The notes under the pieces: model-generated | What the model was told of the DNA's origin: nothing | What the model saw: only the letters and a program-made list of their open reading frames with translations | Databases searched by the model: none | Position numbers and translations under genes: made by a program | Part shown: piece after piece, positions 1 through 5,602 of the stretch | How positions within the stretch are numbered: position 1 is the first letter of the stretch | Layout of the letters: the number at the start of each line of letters is the position of its first letter | DNA from: CAVRTJ01 sp046704825 | GTDB taxonomy: Bacteria > Acidobacteriota > UBA4820 > DSQY01 | Length of the DNA: 11,080 bases | NCBI GenBank assembly: GCA_046704825.1 | Contig: JBJKRE010000179.1 | Span: 1-11,080 of the forward strand | Direction of reading: 5' to 3'

Positions 1-482
1 GGCATACACCATGGCCCCATGGGACAGAACGTGTCGAAAGACTTGGCGCGCGTGAACTGGACGTCCAGCTTCTGCAGGTCTCTGGCCGTGACGTCGTTCA
101 GCGGCGTGACGCCGAGCACGTAGTCCATGGGGTTCTCGGTCGGCGGGAGGTTGCGGCAGCGCCGGCCGATGACGACGCCGATCTCGCCTTCGTACTCCAC
201 CCTGCTCGAATCCTCGGGGAGGACGATGGTCCCGCCCGGATTCAGGAGGGCGGAGGGCGGCTTCAGGAAGAGCAGCGGTCTTTCGGGCATGGGGTTGCCC
301 AGTTCCTGCGCATGCGCCCTGTAGTTCCGGCCCACGCACACGATCTTGCTCGGGGCCGTCGGAGTGAGGAAGAGCAACTCCCCGGCGGGCACGACGCGGC
401 CGTCCTCGGTGAGGATCCGGCCGGTTTCGTCCTTGCGTACGTGGTGTTCCGCCCCGCGGTAGATAATTCGTCCTATCAGCAT
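1..482 (-). CDS. Fumarylacetoacetate hydrolase family protein (3' part missing)
   Basis: This is the N-terminal 160 residues of a FAH-superfamily enzyme; the C-terminal part lies beyond the window edge. The family acts on 2-oxo acids and diketo acids (hydrolases, decarboxylases, hydratase-isomerases) and uses a divalent metal. Visible hallmarks are an N-terminal cap of about 45 residues resembling the DUF2437/Rv2993c domain, then KIVCVGRNYRAHAQELG (46-62), YEGEIGVVIG (97-106) with the E-x-E metal ligands at E98 and E100, and LNDVTARDLQ (128-137) with the third acidic ligand at D130. TRAKSFDTFCPMGP (144-157) is typical of the family. The ATG is set by an AGGAGG seven bases upstream and overlaps the dapF stop by seven bases, so translation is probably coupled. 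The exact substrate cannot be told from sequence. Family assignment is firm; a role next to dapF is unknown. Confidence 0.93.
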   Translation of the reverse strand, partial: MLIGRIIYRGAEHHVRKDETGRILTEDGRVVPAGELLFLTPTAPSKIVCVGRNYRAHAQELGNPMPERPLLFLKPPSALLNPGGTIVLPEDSSRVEYEGEIGVVIGRRCRNLPPTENPMDYVLGVTPLNDVTARDLQKLDVQFTRAKSFDTFCPMGPWCM

Positions 483-1321
483 TCCAGCGCCTCCTGAAGC
501 GATTCTTCGGATAGGAACCCCCGGAAAACGACCCTCGCCTCACCCCTGAGCTTGAAGGGAAATGCGCCGGGGTTGCCGGTTGAGATGGTGACCTGGAGAT
601 CCTTGCCTGAACGCATGCGCAGAGAAACCGTCGCGCCTGCGTATCCGAGGTGATGCAGAACCCATGCGGTAGCCGTGGCGCCGGTGCCGCAGGCCAGGGT
701 TTCGTCCTCGACGCCCCTCTCGTAGGTCCTCATGGGGAAGGGTTCACCGTCACCGACGGAGACGAAATCGACGTTCGCGCCTCCGGGGCCGACCTCCGGG
801 GCATTTCGGAGCGCCCGGCCCAGGGTGGACACGGGGACGCCCTCGAGATCCCTGACAAGGACAACTAGGTGCGGCACGCCCGTGTCGGCGAGGAGGGCGG
901 GGACGGACCTGCCGCGGATCGTGACGCTTACCCGCCTGGGCGGATCGGCCCTCCCGGGGATCTGCACCTGGACCACGTTGTCGGGAAGCAGTTCGGCGTC
1001 CACGATGCCGGCGGGGGTCTCTATGGTCATCCTTCGCCCGGCGATCACCTTGAGAAGGGCGAATCTCGCGGCGCACCGGGCGCCGTTTCCGCACATGTCC
1101 GATTCGCTTCCGTCTGCGTTGAACACCCGCATTCGCAGGCTGGCGCGGTTGGAGGTCTCGACCAGGATGAGACCGTCCGCCCCGATGGAGAGGCGGCGCC
1201 GGCACAGTCCCCGGGCAAGCCGGTCCAGAGGCCACCTGTTCCATTCTCCGCGGCGGTTGTCGCCGAGAATGAAATCGTTGCCGGCACCCGTCATCTTGTA
1301 GAACTCGAAACGGTCAAGCAT
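476..1321 (-). CDS. dapF: Diaminopimelate epimerase
   Basis: Converts LL-diaminopimelate to the meso form, the last step before lysine and a direct precursor of peptidoglycan; cytoplasmic, PLP-independent. The 281 residues match the usual length of about 275-280. FYKMTGAGNDFIL (7-19) is the N-terminal signature. The two catalytic cysteines are C77 in DMCGNGARC (75-83) and C211 in ETLACGTGATA (207-217). GVPH (148-151), GGANVDFV (180-187) and YERGVEDETLACGTG (200-214) are further substrate-site motifs. The two half-domains pseudo-repeat as expected. The ATG overlaps the end of the upstream lipoprotein gene by eight bases, and the 3' end overlaps the FAH gene, so the three form one operon. An internal Met at residue 10 is too late because it would remove the first beta strand. 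No key residue is missing. Confidence 0.97.
   Translation of the reverse strand: MLDRFEFYKMTGAGNDFILGDNRRGEWNRWPLDRLARGLCRRRLSIGADGLILVETSNRASLRMRVFNADGSESDMCGNGARCAARFALLKVIAGRRMTIETPAGIVDAELLPDNVVQVQIPGRADPPRRVSVTIRGRSVPALLADTGVPHLVVLVRDLEGVPVSTLGRALRNAPEVGPGGANVDFVSVGDGEPFPMRTYERGVEDETLACGTGATATAWVLHHLGYAGATVSLRMRSGKDLQVTISTGNPGAFPFKLRGEARVVFRGFLSEESLQEALEC
490..495 (-). promoter_or_regulatory. Ribosome binding site of the FAH-family gene, inside dapF
   Basis: AGGAGG on the minus strand lies seven bases before the ATG at 482. It sits wholly within the last codons of dapF. It fixes the start of the truncated FAH gene and supports translation coupled to dapF. Confidence 0.8.
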
Positions 1322-1469
1322 GCTTCTCGCTTTTCGGGGGCGGGGGCTGCTGGGGCTTCGCGCTCCCCGGGTAGTGAAGGTCGCGCCGGGGGCTGGGAGG
1401 AGCCTTCTGCCCGCAGCCCGCGATCAGGAAGAACACCACGCAAATCGTCAATATTAAGAGTCTTCTCAC
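1314..1469 (-). CDS. Small LptM-like lipoprotein upstream of dapF
   Basis: A 51-residue protein that starts at GTG. It has a basic N-terminus (RR at 2-3), a hydrophobic stretch (4-17) and a lipobox LIAGC (15-19), so the mature lipoprotein would begin at C19. The mature part starts CGQKAPP and is rich in proline and basic residues, ending in a PPPPKSEKHA tail. The CG-x-K-x-P start after the lipid-modified cysteine, the small size and the position directly before dapF all match LptM (YifL), a lipoprotein known in enterobacteria to assist maturation of the LptD outer-membrane LPS translocon. The GTG start is set by GGAGGAG six bases upstream; longer in-frame starts would place the signal sequence internally. 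Its stop overlaps dapF by eight bases. The lipoprotein call is strong. The LptM function is inferred from motif and synteny. Confidence 0.8.
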   Translation of the reverse strand: MRRLLILTICVVFFLIAGCGQKAPPSPRRDLHYPGSAKPQQPPPPKSEKHA

Positions 1470-1475
1470 GCTGAT

Positions 1476-1482
1476 CTCCTCC
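1476..1482 (-). promoter_or_regulatory. Ribosome binding site fixing the GTG start of the LptM-like gene
   Basis: GGAGGAG on the minus strand, six bases before the GTG at 1469. If the upstream TATAAT box is used, the transcript would begin at about 1481-1483, so this site would sit at the very 5' end of a leader of about 13 bases. Confidence 0.75.
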
Positions 1483-1488
1483 CGGCAG

Positions 1489-1494
1489 ATTATA
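1489..1494 (-). promoter_or_regulatory. -10 box (TATAAT) of the lptM-like/dapF/FAH operon
   Basis: A perfect TATAAT on the minus strand, 19 bases before the GTG start, in an otherwise GC-rich region. No good -35 hexamer is seen at 16-18 bases; that zone overlaps the edge of the GC palindrome at 1515-1536. The promoter may therefore depend on an activator or be weak. Assigned by eye. Confidence 0.6.
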
Positions 1495-1514
1495 GCACGG
1501 ATGGGCTGTTCTCC

Positions 1515-1536
1515 CGCCCCGGGGCGCCCCGGGGCG
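1515..1536. repeat. 22-base perfect GC palindrome between divergent genes
   Basis: Two tandem copies of CGCCCCGGGG followed by CG, which together read identically on both strands. It lies between the -10 box of the minus-strand operon and the candidate promoter of the acylphosphatase gene, around the -35 zone of the former. It could be an operator for a dimeric regulator, a cruciform or RNA hairpin, or a chance product of GC-rich sequence. There is no T-run on either side, so it is not a standard terminator. Confidence 0.7.
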
Positions 1537-1545
1537 CACGGCCAT

Positions 1546-1574
1546 GGGACAGGGGGCGGTAACTCAGGTAGAAA
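1546..1574 (+). promoter_or_regulatory. Candidate promoter of the acylphosphatase gene
   Basis: GGGACA (1546-1551), a 17-base spacer, then TAGAAA (1569-1574). The -35 matches four of six consensus bases. The expected transcription start falls on or beside the ATG at 1581, and no convincing Shine-Dalgarno sequence lies at normal spacing, so a leaderless or near-leaderless message is possible. Weak evidence. Confidence 0.35.
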
Positions 1575-1580
1575 ATCACG

Positions 1581-1862
1581 ATGGAGAGGATCAGTGCCGC
1601 CTGGATCGTTCGCGGACGTGTTCAGGGTGTGGGATTCAGGTACTTCGTGCTCGCTACGGCGCGGGCGCTGGGCGTCTGCGGGTGGGTGAGGAATCTGAGA
1701 GACGGATCGGTGGAGGTGCAGGCCGTTGGGGAGCCTGGTGCGGTGCGTCGGCTGGAGGCCGCCCTCAGGGAAGGTCCGGGCCACGCGCGGGTGGACGAGC
1801 TGGTCGGCGTGCCCCCCTCCGGAAACCTTGAAAAGGCCGAGGAATTTACTATAGAATACTGA
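1581..1862 (+). CDS. acyP: Acylphosphatase
   Basis: Small cytoplasmic enzyme that hydrolyses acyl phosphates such as acetyl phosphate and 1,3-bisphosphoglycerate. The 93 residues are the family's usual length. The phosphate-binding signature GRVQGVGFRYFV (12-23) carries the catalytic arginine at R20. The second signature GWVRNLRDGSVEVQAVG (34-50) carries the catalytic asparagine at N38. The C-terminal FTIEY is a typical last strand. The physiological role in bacteria is unsettled. The ATG chosen places the first beta strand (ISAAWIVRGRVQGV) correctly; no good ribosome site precedes it. The gene is transcribed away from the dapF operon, and its last codons contain what looks like the tRNA promoter. 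The enzyme call is nearly certain. Confidence 0.95.
   Translation: MERISAAWIVRGRVQGVGFRYFVLATARALGVCGWVRNLRDGSVEVQAVGEPGAVRRLEAALREGPGHARVDELVGVPPSGNLEKAEEFTIEY
1828..1857 (+). promoter_or_regulatory. Promoter of tRNA-Arg within the 3' end of acyP
   Basis: TTGAAA (1828-1833) followed, after 16 bases, by TATAGA (1850-1855), or after 18 bases by TAGAAT (1852-1857). The expected start is about 1863-1865. The sequence after the -10 is GC-rich (CTGAGCGGCC), as is usual for stringently controlled stable-RNA promoters. It would give a leader of about 26 bases before the tRNA. Confidence 0.6.
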
Positions 1863-1863
1863 G

Positions 1864-1880
1864 CGGCCTTAAGGAGGCCG
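1864..1880 (+). other. Hairpin in the tRNA leader / after acyP stop
   Basis: CGGCCT and AGGCCG form a perfect six-pair stem around a five-base TAAGG loop, two bases after the acyP stop and ten bases before tRNA-Arg. No T-run follows, so it is not a typical intrinsic terminator. It could protect the acyP 3' end or be part of the tRNA precursor 5' leader. Confidence 0.5.
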
Positions 1881-1889
1881 GGTCCCGAT

Positions 1890-1966
1890 GTGCCTGTAGC
1901 TCAGCCGGATAGAGCACCTGCCTCCTAAGCAGGGGGTCGTGGGTTCGAATCCCGCCAGGCACACCA
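1890..1966 (+). tRNA. tRNA-Arg (anticodon CCT), CCA encoded
   Basis: Complete cloverleaf. The acceptor stem GTGCCTG (1890-1896) pairs fully with CAGGCAC (1956-1962). The D stem is GCTC/GAGC (1899-1902, 1912-1915) and the D loop carries GGA. The anticodon stem CCTGC/GCAGG (1917-1921, 1929-1933) encloses CTCCTAA with anticodon CCT at 1924-1926. The T arm is GTGGG-TTCGAAT-CCCGC (1939-1955). The discriminator A is followed by a genomic CCA (1964-1966). It decodes AGG, a codon used regularly in the genes of this window. The A in the D loop after GG fits bacterial ArgRS recognition. No integrase or repeated 3' fragment nearby suggests an attachment site. Confidence 0.98.
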
Positions 1967-1993
1967 CATTTCAGTCGCCTCGAAGGAGACTTT

Positions 1994-2746
1994 ATGTCGC
2001 GCAAGAAGCTCACCAAGAAACAGATGCGGGAAGATCAGTTCAGGGATATCCTGGAGGAGTTCTACTTCGGAGTCATAGAAGGCTTGGAAAAGCACTGGGC
2101 CACTTATCTGGCCGGCCTTCTAGCGCTGCTCATCGTGGGCTTCGGCGCGCTGTATTTCTGGGATTCGCACAAGAGTCACGTGGCCAAGTCGTCCTATCTG
2201 CTGGCGCAGGTCATGGAAGCCTACAACGCACCGGTCGGCAAGGACGCCCAAAAGCAGAACGGCGACCAGCTGCACTATGCGACGAACGTCGACAGGCTCC
2301 AGGCGGTGGACACCCGGCTCAAGAGCCTCGACAAGCAGGCAGGCAACGACACAAGCGGCGACCTGGGAGTGTTCTACAAGGCCCTTGCACTGGCCGACGC
2401 GGGCAAGGTGAAGGAAGCGATCTCCACGGTGGGTCCGCTGACTTCGAACAAGCGTCTGGCTCCCATCGCGCTCGGGCTGCGTGCCCGCCTCTACGAGTCG
2501 TCGGGCGACTGGAAGGACGCGGAGGCCGATTGGAAAGCTCTGGCCAACCTGAAGACGGAAGACTATCCCGCCGGCGAGGGGCTGTGGGAGCTCGCGCAGT
2601 TCTACGAGCGCCGGGGCGACGACGCGAAGGCCATCGACACCTACAAGAAAATCGAAGGGGCCGCTTCCGGTTCCGAGAAGGATGCGCAGGGGGGACTCGC
2701 CCAGAGAGCACGCTCCCGCTTGGAGGCGATTAAAGGCGCGGCATGA
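1994..2746 (+). CDS. YfgM-like single-pass membrane protein with TPR domain
   Basis: A 250-residue protein with a basic cytoplasmic N-terminus (MSRKKLTKKQMRED), one membrane segment (about 37-56, WATYLAGLLALLIVGFGALYF) and a periplasmic alpha-helical repeat region. The layout resembles the TPR_21 family, which includes YfgM, an ancillary SecYEG-associated protein linked to periplasmic chaperones. Helical repeats are visible at about 120-245, for example LGVFYKALALADAGKVKEAISTV, PIALGLRARLYESSGDWKDAEADWKAL and GLWELAQFYERRGDDAKAIDTYKKI, with the small/large residue spacing of TPRs. The ATG has GGAG five bases upstream and lies 27 bases after the tRNA, so it may share the tRNA transcript. Its stop overlaps the next gene as ATGA. 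The fold is well supported; a YfgM role is inference, and another envelope scaffold is possible. Confidence 0.82.
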   Translation: MSRKKLTKKQMREDQFRDILEEFYFGVIEGLEKHWATYLAGLLALLIVGFGALYFWDSHKSHVAKSSYLLAQVMEAYNAPVGKDAQKQNGDQLHYATNVDRLQAVDTRLKSLDKQAGNDTSGDLGVFYKALALADAGKVKEAISTVGPLTSNKRLAPIALGLRARLYESSGDWKDAEADWKALANLKTEDYPAGEGLWELAQFYERRGDDAKAIDTYKKIEGAASGSEKDAQGGLAQRARSRLEAIKGAA

Positions 2747-4290
2747 TCGACGACAATACGTCAAAAGTTCCTGACGACCCCGTTATACCGGACCAGCGTC
2801 AGGATCTGGAAACGCTTTACAGGCTTGCGTACGTCGTTCATTCGTTCACCGATCTCCAACCGCTGCTCGAGAACCTCATAGACCTTGCGATCTCCCATCT
2901 CAACGCGGAACGGGGCGTCATCTTTCTGATCAACCCGCAGGGCGAACTCTACCCGACGGTGGCCCGCTCTCTCTATCCGGACGAGCTGGTGGACGTGCAG
3001 AAGGTGGCCCTGTCTGTGGTTCACGCGTCCATCAAGAAGAAGGAAGGCATCCTCAGCGCGAACATGCAGCAGGACCCTCGCTTCGAGAGCGAGAGCGCCA
3101 TCCACTACAACATCCTCTCGGTGCTGTGCATGCCCCTCATCCACGGAGAATCGCTGATCGGGGCATTCTACGTCGATCACGGCAAGCGCCACGGCGCCTT
3201 CAACGAGCGGGATCACAAGTACCTGAAATCCTTCGTCGATCTGGCCTCATCGGCAATTCAGAGCGCCCAGGAACGGGAGAACTACCGCATCGAGAACACC
3301 TACCTGAGGCAGATGGCCGCGGCCGACCAGGGTTTTCCCGAGATCATTTCGAATTCGCCCAAGATTATCTCCATCCTCGAGACCGTCGAACTTGTTGCGG
3401 CGAGCAACGTGTCGGTCCTCGTGATGGGGGAGAGCGGCACGGGCAAGGAACTGATCGCAAGGGCCATTCACTACAAGTCTTCTCGCCGCGATAGGAAATT
3501 CGTTCCACAGAACTGCGCATCGCTCCCCGAGACGCTCCTGGAGAGCGAGCTCTTCGGCTACAAGAAGGGTGCCTACACGGGCGCGACGCACGACCGGCCG
3601 GGCCTGTTCGAGGTGGCGGACGGCGGGACCCTCTTTCTCGACGAGATTGGAGACCTCTCCCTCTCGTCCCAGGCCAAAATCCTCAGGGCGCTCCAGGAGG
3701 GTGAGATCCGGCGGATCGGCGACAACAAGTCCAGGAAGGTGGACGTGAGGATACTTTCGGCCACCAACAAGGACCTCCAGGAACAGATCCAGCGCGGCCT
3801 CTTCAGGGAGGACCTCTTCTACAGGTTGAACGTCGTGACCATCAAGCTGCCCCCCCTCAGGGAGAGAAAAGAGGACGTCGCCCTCCTGTCCCGTCACTTC
3901 CTAAACTTCTTCGGGGCGAGGATGGGGCGCAAGAACGTCGGGTTTAGAAAGGAGGCCCTGGAGGTCCTGACAGCCTACGTATGGCCCGGGAACGTCCGGC
4001 AGCTCAAGAACGAGATGGAGCGCCTGGCGATCCTGCTCAGCGACGGCGAGATGGTGACGTCGCACCACCTCTCGGAGGTGATTCAGCAGGCGGCGATCCT
4101 CAACGACTCCAGCAGCGGGACCCGCATGAAGGACTCGCTGGAAGCGGTGCAGCGCAAGATGTTGCTTGAAGCTCTTCAAAAATACAAGTGGAACAAGACC
4201 CGCGCGGCTGAGGATCTCGGTATCACCAGGCGCGGATTGATTAAGATGATCGAGCGGTTCGACCTCGATCGGCGGAAGCGTTCCCGATAA
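2743..4290 (+). CDS. Sigma-54-dependent transcriptional activator (GAF-AAA+-Fis HTH)
   Basis: A 515-residue enhancer-binding protein that would remodel RNA polymerase-sigma54 using ATP. Residues 22-178 form a GAF sensor domain (ERGVIFLIN, DPRF, ILSVLCMPLIHGESLIGAFYVD). The AAA+ core follows: Walker A GESGTGKE (229-236), sigma54-contact loop GAYTGA (276-281), Walker B GTLFLDE (295-301), sensor I around ATN (340-342), arginine-finger region FREDLFYRL (354-362) and sensor II around WPGNVRQLKNE (414-424). The C-terminal Fis-type helix-turn-helix is at about 473-506 (KWNKTRAAEDLGITRRGLIKMI). The loop has tyrosine in place of the usual phenylalanine (GAFTGA), a conservative natural variant. With no receiver domain it should respond to a small ligand or partner through GAF, like NifA or FhlA. 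It overlaps the TPR gene by four bases and precedes pgsA by 65. The signal and target promoters are unknown. Confidence 0.95.
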   Translation: MIDDNTSKVPDDPVIPDQRQDLETLYRLAYVVHSFTDLQPLLENLIDLAISHLNAERGVIFLINPQGELYPTVARSLYPDELVDVQKVALSVVHASIKKKEGILSANMQQDPRFESESAIHYNILSVLCMPLIHGESLIGAFYVDHGKRHGAFNERDHKYLKSFVDLASSAIQSAQERENYRIENTYLRQMAAADQGFPEIISNSPKIISILETVELVAASNVSVLVMGESGTGKELIARAIHYKSSRRDRKFVPQNCASLPETLLESELFGYKKGAYTGATHDRPGLFEVADGGTLFLDEIGDLSLSSQAKILRALQEGEIRRIGDNKSRKVDVRILSATNKDLQEQIQRGLFREDLFYRLNVVTIKLPPLRERKEDVALLSRHFLNFFGARMGRKNVGFRKEALEVLTAYVWPGNVRQLKNEMERLAILLSDGEMVTSHHLSEVIQQAAILNDSSSGTRMKDSLEAVQRKMLLEALQKYKWNKTRAAEDLGITRRGLIKMIERFDLDRRKRSR

Positions 4291-4355
4291 ACGATGTGGG
4301 TAATTTCCAGCATACGGGCGCGGATTGGTACTGTGACGCGCGGCGGTGGCGGCGA

Positions 4356-4949
4356 ATGAGACGCGATACCTTCATGAACCTCCCCAACCTGCTGACCGTG
4401 TTCCGCATATTCCTGGTGCCGCTCATTGTGGTGGTGCTCCTCACCGAGTTCCACTTCGAGAAGTGGTTCTTTTTCAACCGGGAAGAACTTGCGGTCGGCA
4501 TATTCCTGCTGGCCTCCCTGACGGATCTCCTCGACGGGTATCTGGCCAGGAAGCGCCACCAGGTCACCACGGTGGGGCAGCTGCTCGACCCCATCGCCGA
4601 CAAGCTGCTCGTCGCTTCTGTTCTCATCTCGCTGGTGGAGATGCACCTCACCCCGGCGTGGGTGGTCGTGGTGATCGTGGGCCGGGAGTTCAGCGTGACG
4701 GGTCTGAGAATGGTGGCCGCCATCCACCAGGTATCCATTCCTGCTGGCGTCCTGGGCAAGTGGAAGATGGTGGTGGAGGTGATGGCGATCTGCCTGATCA
4801 TCTGGGGCAACCAGCGCGAGTGGGAGTGGGTCAAGCTCGCCGGAAACGCCCTGCTCTACTTCGTTGCCTTCATCGCGATCGTCTCCATGATCGAGTATTT
4901 CGTGAAATTCGCTAAGCGAATCGATCTCTTCCAAGGACCCGCCGAGTGA
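4356..4949 (+). CDS. pgsA: CDP-diacylglycerol-glycerol-3-phosphate 3-phosphatidyltransferase
   Basis: Inner-membrane enzyme that makes phosphatidylglycerol phosphate from CDP-diacylglycerol and glycerol 3-phosphate, the committed step to phosphatidylglycerol and cardiolipin. Residues 57-82 carry the full CDP-alcohol phosphatidyltransferase motif: D57, D60-G61, A64-R65, G74, D78 and D82. GREFSVTGLR (109-118) is a strong PgsA signature, favouring it over PssA. Several membrane helices are visible (about 11-30, 45-60, 82-96, 100-110, 137-150 and 158-178). The usual GK-x-KT-x-x-Q stretch reads GKWKMVVEV (134-142), a departure from enterobacterial enzymes. Start choice is uncertain: ATG at 4356 follows GGTGGCGG and gives 197 residues; ATG at 4374 matches the family N-terminus best; GTG at 4296 would add an unusual hydrophilic tail. 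The stop overlaps the next gene by four bases. Confidence 0.92.
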   Translation: MRRDTFMNLPNLLTVFRIFLVPLIVVVLLTEFHFEKWFFFNREELAVGIFLLASLTDLLDGYLARKRHQVTTVGQLLDPIADKLLVASVLISLVEMHLTPAWVVVVIVGREFSVTGLRMVAAIHQVSIPAGVLGKWKMVVEVMAICLIIWGNQREWEWVKLAGNALLYFVAFIAIVSMIEYFVKFAKRIDLFQGPAE

Positions 4950-5602
4950 AAACGGTCCTCAACTCCCTCAAGAAATCCTTTCTGACGGGACTCATTCTGG
5001 TCCTGCCCCTGGTCGTCACGATCTGGATTCTGTACCTCGGGTTCGAGCTGATCGTCGGGGTTTCGTCGCCGCTCGTAAGGTTTATTTTCACGCGATTCGG
5101 GCGTGTGCCTTTTCCCGGGGTGGCCGAGGCCATATCCCTGCTCATCACGGTGGCGCTCCTGATCCTCCTGGGGCTGATGGGACGCTCCTACCTGGGCAAG
5201 AAGGCGTGGGCGATCTTCGAGAACCTGCTCGTGAGGCTCCCGCTGGCCAAGCCCGTATATACGGCGACCAAGAAACTTCTCGACGCGTTTCAGCGGCAGA
5301 ACAGCTTTCAGCGCGTGGCTCTGGTCGAATTTCCGCGGAGGGGATGCTGGGTGATGGGGTTCATAACGAGCGCCAGCCTGGGGTCCCTCAAGGAGCGGAC
5401 GGGCAAGAACTACTACAACGTCTTCATTCCGACCACACCCAACCCGACCTCGGGCTACCTCATCCTGGTTCCTGAAGGGGACCTCATGCCTCTCGACATA
5501 CCGGTCGAGCAGGCGTTGACTTTCATCATGTCGGCCGGCGCCGTGGACGTGGACCTTCGGCTCAAGGAGGCCGTCGGCGAGACCAAAGGGAGCAAACCGT
5601 GA
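4946..5602 (+). CDS. DUF502 family membrane protein
   Basis: A 218-residue protein with two membrane segments (about 12-37 and 61-80) and a C-terminal soluble domain. The sequence follows DUF502 throughout: KKSFLTGLILVLPLVVTIWIL near the start, LPLAKPVYTATKKLLD (98-113), FQRVALVEFPRRG (121-133), and the characteristic FIPTTPNPTSGYLILVPEGDL followed by PLDIPVEQALTFIMSAGA (160-199). The family is widespread in bacteria and includes the plant COV (continuous vascular ring) proteins; its biochemical role is not established. The start is GTG in a GTGA overlap with pgsA, and the end makes a second GTGA overlap with the MMPL gene, so it is almost certainly translated together with both. The neighbours suggest a membrane-lipid context; this is inference. 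Confidence 0.93.
   Translation: MKTVLNSLKKSFLTGLILVLPLVVTIWILYLGFELIVGVSSPLVRFIFTRFGRVPFPGVAEAISLLITVALLILLGLMGRSYLGKKAWAIFENLLVRLPLAKPVYTATKKLLDAFQRQNSFQRVALVEFPRRGCWVMGFITSASLGSLKERTGKNYYNVFIPTTPNPTSGYLILVPEGDLMPLDIPVEQALTFIMSAGAVDVDLRLKEAVGETKGSKP

Noticed and set aside
1864..1880. Intrinsic terminator after acyP
   Set aside because: A six-pair hairpin is present, but it has no following T-run and lies between a good promoter and the tRNA, so a leader or processing role is more likely.
1945..1966. tRNA-Arg 3' end as an integration attachment site
   Set aside because: No integrase gene, no second copy of the tRNA 3' end and no change in gene style downstream; the next gene starts 27 bases later and belongs to the core operon.
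4296..4355. N-terminal extension of PgsA from GTG 4296
   Set aside because: The extra 20 residues (Trp/Arg-rich, no family match) precede the normal PgsA N-terminus, and no ribosome site supports this GTG; ATG 4356 or 4374 is more plausible.
4176..4934. His/Glu-rich minus-strand frame opposite pgsA
   Set aside because: The histidine-rich product (HHDHPRRGE-like runs) results from reading hydrophobic pgsA codons backwards; pgsA has intact catalytic motifs.
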